A DNA stretch of 64,000 nucleotides from Paracoccaceae bacterium. Lineage in GTDB: Bacteria > Pseudomonadota > Alphaproteobacteria > Rhodobacterales > Rhodobacteraceae. The translations under genes were made by a program, and so were the position numbers. Shown one piece after another: positions 33,282-41,204 of the stretch; positions within the stretch are counted from its first letter, which is position 1; every line of letters begins with the position of its first letter. Location: the NCBI GenBank assembly GCA_011389685.1, contig JAABTV010000005.1, positions 1 to 64,000 on the forward strand. The letters are read 5' to 3'. The notes beneath the pieces are model-generated. The model was not told the origin of the DNA, searched no databases, and worked only from the letters and a program-made list of their open reading frames with translations.

Positions 33282-34508
33282 GTGATCGGTCGCAAATCCA
33301 AGCGCGAAGCGCAGGAGCACGCCGACGAACCCAAGTGGTTCGATGATTTCGACATGCGCCTCGGAGACCTGATGCGCGGCGAACGCGCCACCTTGGGCAA
33401 ATCACTTCTCGACGTTCAACGCGAGCTTCGGATCCGGGCCGCCTATATCGCGGCCATCGAGAATGCCGACCCTTCGGTGTTCGACACGCCCGGTTTCATC
33501 GCCGGTTACGTGCGTTCCTATGCGCGCTATCTCGGCATGGATCCCGACAAGGCATTCGCGGCATTCTGCGCCGAATCCGGCTTTTCGACGGCGCATGGCA
33601 TGTCCGCCGCCGCCTCGACGATCCGCAAGCCCGACACCCCGCGCGGCCCGCGCCGTTCGGGTCTGGGGCGCAATGATCCCGATCCGGTCCTCGGCTCCGG
33701 GCTCGGCTTTTCCCCCGCCAGCGACAGCATGTTCTCGCGGATCGAACCGCGCGCCATCGGCTCACTTCTGGTGCTGGTGGCGCTGGTCGGCACACTGGGC
33801 TTCGGCGGCTGGACCCTCCTCAACGAGGTCCAGCGCGTGCAGGTTGCCCCGGTCGATCAAACCCCGAACGTGTTGGCCGATCTCGACCCGCTCGCCGGTG
33901 TCGTCGCCGTGTCCGACAACGAGGACGTGGTGAACGCTTCCACCGACCGGGCCGGCGTCTTCAACGCGCCGACCCAAACGCTCGACCGGCTCTATCGCCC
34001 CGAGGCGCTCGACGTGCCGGTGATGGTGTCGCGCGACGGCCCGATCTCGACGCTCGATCCGCGCGCCTCGGGCAGTTTCTCCGAGCCCGACACCGTCAGC
34101 ATGGCGGCGGCCGTCGAACCCGCCGAACCCACCATGCCGCAGGTCATCGCCGAGCAGGAACAAGGCGTGGTGCTGTTTGCCGTGCGCCCGGCATGGGTGC
34201 GCATCCGCGCGGGCGACGGCTCGATCATCTTCGAGAAGATCCTCGAAGCGGGTGAGGAATACAAACTCCCCGACGATGTCGAGGCCCCCACGCTTCAGGC
34301 CGGCATGTCCGGCTCGCTCTATTTCGAGATCGACGGCGAGTTGTTCGGCCCCGCCGGCGAAGGCACCGCGACGGTGCGGCGCCTGTCCATCGCCCGCGAT
34401 CAGCTTCTGGCCAGCTACGAACCCGCCGATCTCAGCCGCGATCCCGAACTGGCCAAGGTCATCGCGCTGGCCGAGGCACAGTCCGGCCAGCCGCAGGAAC
34501 AGAACTGA
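33282..34508 (+). CDS. RodZ-like protein (HTH + TM + DUF4115)
   Basis: A 408-residue bitopic membrane protein. It has an N-terminal cytoplasmic helix-turn-helix of the HTH_25/RodZ type (about 27-100, [36 protein letters not shown]), a proline/Arg-rich linker, one transmembrane helix (about 158-181), and a periplasmic DUF4115 beta domain near the C-terminus ([27 protein letters not shown]). RodZ links MreB to the membrane in rod-shaped cells. It lies directly upstream of ispG, the same neighbour as rodZ in enterobacteria. It starts with GTG at 33282. Confidence 0.85.
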   Translation: MIGRKSKREAQEHADEPKWFDDFDMRLGDLMRGERATLGKSLLDVQRELRIRAAYIAAIENADPSVFDTPGFIAGYVRSYARYLGMDPDKAFAAFCAESGFSTAHGMSAAASTIRKPDTPRGPRRSGLGRNDPDPVLGSGLGFSPASDSMFSRIEPRAIGSLLVLVALVGTLGFGGWTLLNEVQRVQVAPVDQTPNVLADLDPLAGVVAVSDNEDVVNASTDRAGVFNAPTQTLDRLYRPEALDVPVMVSRDGPISTLDPRASGSFSEPDTVSMAAAVEPAEPTMPQVIAEQEQGVVLFAVRPAWVRIRAGDGSIIFEKILEAGEEYKLPDDVEAPTLQAGMSGSLYFEIDGELFGPAGEGTATVRRLSIARDQLLASYEPADLSRDPELAKVIALAEAQSGQPQEQN

Positions 34509-34579
34509 ATCGCCGCATTGCAGCGCGGGGGCAGGGGGATTATCTGTCCCCTGACAGCAACCGCGACCGGGAAACGCTC

Positions 34580-35695
34580 ATGTCTCTCAATCACGTCCGC
34601 CCGTGGCGCAATATCTATCGCCGCAAAAGCCGCCAGATCCATGTCGGCCCGGTGCCGGTCGGGGGGGATGCGCCCATCGCGGTGCAGACCATGACCAACA
34701 CGCCGACCACCGATGTCGCGGCCACCATCGCCCAGGTGCAGGCCGCCGCCGAGGCCGGCGCCGATATCGTTCGCGTCTCCGTGCCCGACGAGGCCTCGTC
34801 GAAGGCCCTGCACGAGATCACCCGCGAAAGCCCGGTGCCCATCGTCGCCGACATCCATTTCCATTACCGCCGCGCCATCGAGGCCGCCGAGGCCGGGGCG
34901 GCCTGCCTGCGTATCAACCCCGGCAATATCGGCAGTCAGGCGCGCGTGCGCGAGGTGATCGACGCGGCGCGCGATCATGGCTGCTCGATCCGCATCGGCG
35001 TCAATGCCGGCAGTCTCGAAAAGCACCTGCTTGAAAAATATGGCGAGCCGTGCCCCGACGCGATGGTCGAAAGCGGACTCGATCATATCCGTATCCTGCA
35101 AGACCACGATTTTCACGAATTCAAGATCAGCGTGAAAGCCTCCGACGTGTTCATGTCGGCCACCGCCTATCAGCAACTGGCCGAGGCCACCGACGCGCCC
35201 ATTCACCTCGGCATCACCGAGGCGGGCGGCCTGACCTCCGGCACGATCAAGAGCGCGATCGGGCTGGGACAGCTCCTGTGGATGGGCATCGGCGACACGT
35301 TGCGGGTGTCTCTCTCCGCCGATCCGGTCGAAGAGGTCAAGGTCGGGTTCGAGATCCTCAAATCGCTCGGGCTGCGCCATCGCGGGGTCAACATCATCTC
35401 CTGCCCGTCCTGTGCGCGGCAGGGCTTCGACGTGATCAGGACGGTCGAGGAACTGGAAAAACGCCTCGCCCATATCCACACCCCGATGAGCCTTTCGATC
35501 ATCGGCTGCGTCGTGAACGGCCCCGGTGAGGCGCTGATGACCGATGTCGGCTTCACTGGCGGCGGCGCCGGGTCGGGCATGGTCTATCTTGCCGGCAAGC
35601 AGGATCACAAGCAGGGCAACGAAGGCATGATCGACCACATCGTCGACCTGGTCGAAAAGCGCGCCGCCGAGATCGACTCGGCGAGCGAGGCGTGA
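34580..35695 (+). CDS. ispG: 4-hydroxy-3-methylbut-2-enyl diphosphate synthase (flavodoxin)
   Basis: A 371-residue Fe-S enzyme of the MEP isoprenoid pathway, converting MEcPP to HMBPP. It has an N-terminal TIM barrel ([34 protein letters not shown]). The [4Fe-4S] ligands are C275 and C278 ([12 protein letters not shown]) and C310 ([10 protein letters not shown]), matching the E. coli spacing. It follows the RodZ-like gene by 71 bp and may share its transcript. Confidence 0.96.
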   Translation: MSLNHVRPWRNIYRRKSRQIHVGPVPVGGDAPIAVQTMTNTPTTDVAATIAQVQAAAEAGADIVRVSVPDEASSKALHEITRESPVPIVADIHFHYRRAIEAAEAGAACLRINPGNIGSQARVREVIDAARDHGCSIRIGVNAGSLEKHLLEKYGEPCPDAMVESGLDHIRILQDHDFHEFKISVKASDVFMSATAYQQLAEATDAPIHLGITEAGGLTSGTIKSAIGLGQLLWMGIGDTLRVSLSADPVEEVKVGFEILKSLGLRHRGVNIISCPSCARQGFDVIRTVEELEKRLAHIHTPMSLSIIGCVVNGPGEALMTDVGFTGGGAGSGMVYLAGKQDHKQGNEGMIDHIVDLVEKRAAEIDSASEA

Positions 35696-35742
35696 TGCGT
35701 GCGCTGCGTTGTGGCGTCTTGCACATGATCGAATTCACCCCC

Positions 35743-35830
35743 GCCCGGGCTGCTTGCAGCCCGGGCAGCGCCCGACCCGCCCCATGGGCGGGCGCTCCGC
35801 ACCCACCCCCACCCGGGTCGGGCGCTGCCC
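35743..35830. repeat. Hairpin plus 68-bp TIR element, copy 1
   Basis: A perfect 11-bp stem (35743-35753/35756-35766) abuts an element with perfect 17-bp terminal inverted repeats: GGGCAGCGCCCGACCCG (35763-35779) and its inverse at 35814-35830. Inside is CCCGCCC-CAT-GGGCGGG (35776-35792). The same plan occurs at 55417-55501. It follows ispG by 47 bp. The rest of the gap to 35994 shows no gene. Confidence 0.8.
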
Positions 35831-35994
35831 TTTCGTTGTGCCGCGGGCGAGGCGTGATGCGTGCGTTGCGTTAACCGGTTTGACCCGTGAAATTGCTGCG
35901 CTGCGGCGGTGCACGCATGGCAGCCGGGCGGCAGCCGGGAATCACCCCCCGGATTTTGGCCGAAAAATCACCGTTAACCCCACCGCGCGCTGCC

Positions 35995-36528
35995 TCATTG
36001 CCCGGTCCCGTCTTCTAGATAACGGGTCAGAACTGGGGCGGGCATATGCCCTTGGATCATCATCCGTGGCATGACGTAGAAGGGCAGATCGCCCACCCCC
36101 AGCGCATCGGCCAGATCGCCATGCGCGTTCCGGTCGATCAACATCACCTTCACATTGTAACCTTTGGATAACTCGAGCAATTCCTCTTTTGCTCTTTGGC
36201 AATCGGGACACTCGTCAGCGATGAATAGCGCGATCTTCATGCTGGCATCCGGGTCTCCGAACCCCGGCAGGTCGCCATCGAAAAGCGCGTCCGCATGGCG
36301 TGCGATCAACGCGTGATCGGCAGCAATCTCCTCTTCATAGGCGGGTGTTGGGTAGGTGGCCTGAGGAACGCCAATCAACTCATTGATAAGGCTTGGATTT
36401 CCCAGGATCACCGCGCGAATCTCGGCGCGCAGAACTTGCCGCTCCGCGTCCGTCAGGGCGCGGAAATCCGTCTCGGCCAGGGCCGGCCCGGTCCAAAACA
36501 ACAGCGCAGCAACGCAAAACCGTTTCAT
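35995..36528 (-). CDS. Compact periplasmic DsbA-like thioredoxin-fold protein
   Basis: A 177-residue secreted protein with a signal peptide (about 1-18, ending PALAE). Its N-terminal helical region (LTDAERQVLRAEIRAVILGNPSLINEL) resembles that of the adjacent larger DsbA. A redox motif C107-P-D-C110 and a cis-Pro candidate P149 (GDLPFYV) are present. The helical insertion of DsbA is missing, so the fold is close to plain thioredoxin. The pairing of CPDC with acidic residues is unusual for oxidases. It is 6 bp after the 249-residue paralogue, so the two are probably co-transcribed. Confidence 0.75.
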   Translation of the reverse strand: MKRFCVAALLFWTGPALAETDFRALTDAERQVLRAEIRAVILGNPSLINELIGVPQATYPTPAYEEEIAADHALIARHADALFDGDLPGFGDPDASMKIALFIADECPDCQRAKEELLELSKGYNVKVMLIDRNAHGDLADALGVGDLPFYVMPRMMIQGHMPAPVLTRYLEDGTGQ

Positions 36529-36534
36529 CGCCGA

Positions 36535-37284
36535 TCAACGGTCGCGCATCTCGTCCACGATCTCGATCATCCCGGCAAGCGGCACATACCCCCTAACCAT
36601 CTGGTCTTCCACGACAAAAGTGGGGGTCCCGTTGATGCTCATGCGCTGGGCCAGGGCATGGTTCGCCGCGATCACCTCGCTCACCGCGTCGCTGTCCATC
36701 CACGCAAGGATCGCATCCGCATCGAGATCGAGCGACTCCGCCAGCCGCCGCAAGACAGGTTCTTCGGGACTGGGCTTGAGCTTCATGAGCGCATCGCTGA
36801 CCGCGTGATAGGCCGCGTCACCCGCGAGTTGAAGCGTCGCGATCGCGAATCGCGAAGAGGTTAAGGAATCCGCTCCAAGTATCGGAAATTCCTTGATGAT
36901 CATGCGGATGTTGCCATCCGTTTCAAGCAGTTGCGCCACCTCGTCATGGGCGCGGCGGCAATAGCTGCAGCGATAATCCATGAACTCGACGATGGTCACA
37001 TCCCCGTCCGGGTTGCCACCCACCCATGAGTCGGGGTCCTCGAACAGCGCCTCGGCATTGTTGCGGACGAGAGACTCATCATCCGCAGCCTGCTGTTGGG
37101 CCTGCCGCTGTTCGAGAACAGCCACCGCCTCCATGATGATTTCAGGGTTTTCAAGGAGATAGCTGCGAATCTCCGCGCGGAACGCGCTGCGTTCATCGGC
37201 GCTCATCTCGGTCAGATCGAACGCCGTGGCCGGCGTGGTCAGCATCAGACCGGCGACCAACGCAAAGGGAAGGATGGGTTTCAT
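36535..37284 (-). CDS. DsbA-family periplasmic thiol-disulfide oxidoreductase (Com1-like)
   Basis: A 249-residue protein with a signal peptide (about 1-21) and an N-terminal helical region before the thioredoxin fold. Its active site is C106-S-Y-C109 (MDYRCSYCRRAHDEV), and it has a cis-Pro loop NGTPTFVVEDQ. The domain order matches Com1/DsbA-like oxidoreductases that work with DsbB-like membrane proteins or independently. It lies between the M48 protease gene (6 bp upstream) and its shorter paralogue. Confidence 0.88.
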   Translation of the reverse strand: MKPILPFALVAGLMLTTPATAFDLTEMSADERSAFRAEIRSYLLENPEIIMEAVAVLEQRQAQQQAADDESLVRNNAEALFEDPDSWVGGNPDGDVTIVEFMDYRCSYCRRAHDEVAQLLETDGNIRMIIKEFPILGADSLTSSRFAIATLQLAGDAAYHAVSDALMKLKPSPEEPVLRRLAESLDLDADAILAWMDSDAVSEVIAANHALAQRMSINGTPTFVVEDQMVRGYVPLAGMIEIVDEMRDR

Positions 37285-37290
37285 GGTCTT

Positions 37291-38616
37291 CTATCTCCGT
37301 TTCTTTCCTGAGGCCTCAGCCGCCAAGAGCATATCCTGGGCCCGTTGCCAACCTGGCGACCCGCGCGGCAAAAGGTCCGATGCGCGTTTCGCGTGAATTT
37401 CGGCGTCTTCCATCCGTCCTTGCAGCGCATATCGCTCCGACGTCATCAGCGACGCCATGCCCATTTGCCCGCTTTTCGCATAGGCTTGGCCCAGATCCCT
37501 CATCACTCTTGCGTTATTTCCATCCGCCGCGCGTGATTTCTCAAGGATTTTCAGCGCGTTCGCCCTGTCTCGCGCGGCAAGCAGCGCATGGCCATAGCTG
37601 CCCAGGATCAGCGCGTCGCGCGGGGCGTGATTGACCGCATTGCGATAGGCGGTGAGTGCCGCACGGGTGTTTCGGCTTTCCATAAGGATTTGCCCGTAAA
37701 GTTCGTGATAGAACGGATCGCGCGGATGCGAGGCGAGAAGTTTCTGCATCGCGGCAACGGCTTTCGCGGTGTTGCTGTCGCGGTGATGGGAAATGGCAAG
37801 GCGCATCAGCTCGATATCGGGCGCGGCGCTGTCCCCGACGCGCCCGCGCGTCCATTTGGGAGACCTGAGAAAGGCGGTGAGTTTCCCTTTGGCGCGAGAG
37901 AACCAATAGTCGAACTTCGGTTCGGAAGGCTTTGATTTTGAATAGGTATCTGCCAGAGCCTTGGCATGGCGCAGCCGGTCGCGGCTCATCGGGTGGGTGC
38001 GCGCATAGGGGTCCTGCCGCGCGGCCGAGATCAATTCCTGCCCGGCAAACATCTCGATCACCCGAACCAGGCCGTTCGGATCGACACCGGCGCGGGCCAT
38101 GTAGCGGATGGCGGATTGATCGGCCGATGATTCCTCGGCCCGCGTGTGACCCATGAATACGCGGCTGGCCGAGCTTGAAATCCCCACGCCAAGCGCGGTT
38201 GCCGCCTCGCTGCTTCCGCTCGCCGCTGCGGCCGCGGCAAGGGCCATGCCGATGCCCGCGACGTTTTTCGCCACGCGCGCGTTCAGGGTGCGCCGCGCGA
38301 TATGGCCATGCGCAAGGTGGGCGGCCTCATGGGCGATCACGGCCTGCAATTCGGCCGCGTTCTCGAGCCGCATGATCATGCCGGAATGAATAAAAACATG
38401 ATTGTTATCAATTACAAAGGCGTTCATTTTGCGGTCCTGAACCACAAGGATCCTGACCCTTGCCGGCGACAGGCCCGCCGCGGCCAGAACCGGTTTGGCA
38501 AGTTGGTTCAGGGCGTTTTCGATATCCGGGTCACGCAGCAACGTGGCCGCCGATGCGGGCAGCGTGGAAGCGAGCAAGAGCACACCCGCGAGACAGGTTG
38601 CGAGAAAACGGTGCAT
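37291..38616 (-). CDS. Periplasmic M48 metalloprotease with TPR region (BepA-like)
   Basis: A 441-residue protein with a signal peptide (about 1-24). The peptidase domain carries H96-E-x-x-H100 (VIAHEAAHLAHGH) and a downstream Glu in HTRAEESSADQSA that completes the zinc site. The C-terminal 200 residues form TPR-like helical repeats (PFYHELYGQILMESRNTRAAL and following). This is the BepA/YfgC arrangement, which assists or degrades outer-membrane proteins such as LptD. Co-location with DsbA-like genes fits periplasmic folding quality control. The start at 38616 is chosen for the signal peptide. Confidence 0.87.
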   Translation of the reverse strand: MHRFLATCLAGVLLLASTLPASAATLLRDPDIENALNQLAKPVLAAAGLSPARVRILVVQDRKMNAFVIDNNHVFIHSGMIMRLENAAELQAVIAHEAAHLAHGHIARRTLNARVAKNVAGIGMALAAAAAASGSSEAATALGVGISSSASRVFMGHTRAEESSADQSAIRYMARAGVDPNGLVRVIEMFAGQELISAARQDPYARTHPMSRDRLRHAKALADTYSKSKPSEPKFDYWFSRAKGKLTAFLRSPKWTRGRVGDSAAPDIELMRLAISHHRDSNTAKAVAAMQKLLASHPRDPFYHELYGQILMESRNTRAALTAYRNAVNHAPRDALILGSYGHALLAARDRANALKILEKSRAADGNNARVMRDLGQAYAKSGQMGMASLMTSERYALQGRMEDAEIHAKRASDLLPRGSPGWQRAQDMLLAAEASGKKRR

Positions 38617-38671
38617 TGACGCGCGGGTCCCTCCCTGTGAAAACCGATTGCGCACAGTTAGGAAGAAATCC

Positions 38672-39817
38672 ATGCGAAACTCAAGGCGCGGACAGGTCGA
38701 TCCCTTTATCGTGATGGACGTGATGGAGACCGCGCGACGTGCCGAAGAGGCTGGGCGGAGCATCATCCACATGGAAGTCGGTCAGCCCGGAACGCCCGCC
38801 CCGCAAGGCGCGCGCGCGGCCCTCGCCCGGGCGATGAAGGACGAGCCGCTGGGATATTCCGTGGCCCTCGGCCTGCCCGCGCTTCGTCAACGGATCGCGC
38901 GGCTTTATGGCGAGTGGTATGACGTCGATCTCGACCCGGGCCGGGTGATCGTCACCGCGGGGTCGTCCGGGGCGTTCGTGCTGGCCTTCACGGCGCTGTT
39001 CGACGCGGGCGAGCGTGTCGGGATCGGTGAGCCGGGCTATCCTTCCTACCGGCAGATCCTGCGCGCGCTCAATGTCGAGTCAGTGGGCATCGCCACGCGT
39101 GACGAAAACCGCCTCCAGCCGGTGCCGGAAGATCTGGAAAACCTGGGTTTACAGGGGCTTATGGTTGCATCGCCCGCGAACCCAAGCGGCACGATGCTCG
39201 ACAAGTCGGCGCTGTCGGCACTGTTCGAGACCTGTGCGGCGCGCGACATCGCTTTCATCAGCGACGAAATTTATCACGGCATCGAATACGAGGCCAAGGC
39301 GGTGACGGCGCTCGAGGTGACCGACGACGCCTATGTGATCAATTCCTTCTCCAAGTATTTCTCGATGACGGGCTGGCGGGTGGGCTGGATGGTCGTCCCC
39401 GAGGCGCATGTCCGCCTGATCGAACGGCTGGCCCAGAACCTGTTCATCTGTGCGTCGCATGCCGGGCAGGTGGCGGCCCTCGCAGCGATGGAGTGTGACG
39501 AGGAATTGCAAGGAAATCTCGACGTTTACAAGGCCAATCGGGCCTTGATGCTCGAAGGATTGCCCGCGGCTGGGTTCGACCGAATCGCGCCGCCGGACGG
39601 GGCGTTCTATGTCTATGCCGATGTCTCGCACCTGACCGATGACAGCCGCGCCTTTGCGGCTGAGATCCTTGAAAAGGCAGGGGTTGCGGTGACTCCTGGC
39701 CTCGATTTCGATCCGCATCGCGGCCATGGCACGATCCGGTTTTCCTATGCCCGCTCGACCGCGGACATCCGCGAAGGACTCGCGCGACTCAAGCGATTCA
39801 TGCAGTCGCGTGAGTGA
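38672..39817 (+). CDS. PLP-dependent class I/II aminotransferase
   Basis: A 381-residue fold-type I aminotransferase. The PLP lysine is K228 in NSFSKYFSMTGWRVGW. The substrate-carboxylate Arg is in HGTIRFSYARS, and the cofactor contacts are ASPANPSGTML and SDEIYHGIEY. The start at 38672 has AGGAAG upstream; it faces away from the M48 gene. The amino donor and acceptor cannot be read from sequence. Confidence 0.88.
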   Translation: MRNSRRGQVDPFIVMDVMETARRAEEAGRSIIHMEVGQPGTPAPQGARAALARAMKDEPLGYSVALGLPALRQRIARLYGEWYDVDLDPGRVIVTAGSSGAFVLAFTALFDAGERVGIGEPGYPSYRQILRALNVESVGIATRDENRLQPVPEDLENLGLQGLMVASPANPSGTMLDKSALSALFETCAARDIAFISDEIYHGIEYEAKAVTALEVTDDAYVINSFSKYFSMTGWRVGWMVVPEAHVRLIERLAQNLFICASHAGQVAALAAMECDEELQGNLDVYKANRALMLEGLPAAGFDRIAPPDGAFYVYADVSHLTDDSRAFAAEILEKAGVAVTPGLDFDPHRGHGTIRFSYARSTADIREGLARLKRFMQSRE

Positions 39818-39874
39818 TTTCCATTCGGTCCGGTTTGCGCTAGGGTTGCGTCAAAACACCCGGGTGATGGGGCA

Positions 39875-41086
39875 ATGAGCAGTTTTCATCGATTCTTCGC
39901 CGTTCTGGCGTTGGTCTGGACGGTCATCCCGGCCATGGCACAGGATCTGAGCGGTCTGGCGCGGGTCGATCCCGATCAAAGCGCCCTGTTCGATCAAGAC
40001 GGCGAAACCGTCCTCGACCTGCGCCTGAGCCAGGGCGTGCCCTATCGATTTTTCACACTGGAAGGGCCGAACCGTCTGGTCCTCGACTTTCGCGAAGTGG
40101 ACTGGACCGGGCTTGGCGTGGCGGCTTTCAACCGGTCCGGGCGGATTGATGACGTGCGATTTGGCGGATTCCGCCCCGGATGGTCGCGGATGGTGCTCGA
40201 TCTGGCGCAGCCGTTGAAGGTGCGGCAAAGCGATATGCGCATCGACCAGACCAACAGCACCGCGCGGTTGCGGTTGCACCTTGCGCCGGTGGACCGCGAC
40301 CAGTTCGCCCGACTTTCGGTGAGACCCGATGGCCCGGAATGGGGCATCGCTGCGCCCGCGCCGCCACCGTCCGGCAACAAGCGACGTCTCGTTGTGGTGC
40401 TTGACCCCGGTCATGGCGGGATCGATCCCGGGGCCGAGCGCGACGGACATTCCGAAAAGGATCTCATGCTGGCCTTCGCCCGCGAGCTGCGCGAGGCCTT
40501 GTTGCGGGTTGACGGAATCGAGGTTGTGCTGACGCGCGATTCGGATGTGTTCGTGTCGCTGGAACGTCGGGTTGCCATCGCCCATCAGGCCGGAGCGCAT
40601 TTGTTTCTGTCGCTGCATGCAGATGCCTTGTCGGAGGGCCATGCCACGGGAGCAACGATTCATACCCTGTCCGATCAGGCCAGCGACAAGGCAAGCGAGC
40701 TTCTGGCCGAACGCCACAACCGCGCGGACATTCTGGCCGGGATCGACCTGACCGGGGCGGATGACACCGTGGCCGATATCCTGATGGACCTGGCGCGCGT
40801 CGAAACCCAGCCCCGGACCGCGCGTCTTGCCGAGGCATTAATCGAGTCGCTGCGCGCGGCCAAGGCGCCGCTCAACCGCCGCCCCTACCGTTCTGCCGCT
40901 TTCTCTGTGCTCAAGGCTGCGGATATCCCTTCGGTTCTTCTGGAACTCGGTTTCCTGTCAAGCGACCGTGATCGGCGCAACATCATCGATTCGGATTGGC
41001 GCAGGACAATGGCCGCGGCGTTGCGCGATGGCATTCAGGCCTGGATCATTACCGATGCGTCCCTGCGTCAACTGGTGCGGCAATGA
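39875..41086 (+). CDS. Periplasmic N-acetylmuramoyl-L-alanine amidase (AmiC/AmiB type)
   Basis: A 403-residue cell-separation amidase. It has a signal peptide (about 1-22), an AMIN domain (about 30-140, VPYRFFTLEGPNRLVLDF) that targets the septum, then an Amidase_3 zinc domain. That domain has H180 (LDPGHGGIDPGAE), H248 (LSLHADA) and E357 (LLELGFLSS) as ligand/catalytic residues. It splits septal peptidoglycan by removing stem peptides. Its neighbour is PBP1A, so synthesis and hydrolysis genes are side by side. Confidence 0.93.
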   Translation: MSSFHRFFAVLALVWTVIPAMAQDLSGLARVDPDQSALFDQDGETVLDLRLSQGVPYRFFTLEGPNRLVLDFREVDWTGLGVAAFNRSGRIDDVRFGGFRPGWSRMVLDLAQPLKVRQSDMRIDQTNSTARLRLHLAPVDRDQFARLSVRPDGPEWGIAAPAPPPSGNKRRLVVVLDPGHGGIDPGAERDGHSEKDLMLAFARELREALLRVDGIEVVLTRDSDVFVSLERRVAIAHQAGAHLFLSLHADALSEGHATGATIHTLSDQASDKASELLAERHNRADILAGIDLTGADDTVADILMDLARVETQPRTARLAEALIESLRAAKAPLNRRPYRSAAFSVLKAADIPSVLLELGFLSSDRDRRNIIDSDWRRTMAAALRDGIQAWIITDASLRQLVRQ

Positions 41087-41204
41087 TGCGTTTGACCGGA
41101 ATCAGGGCGAAACCGGCGGGTTCTGGCCGACCTGGCGCGGCAATGTGTTTTGACCGCCCGGACCCTGCAAACTATATAGGCAAAACAAGAAGCAGGGGGC
41201 GCGA

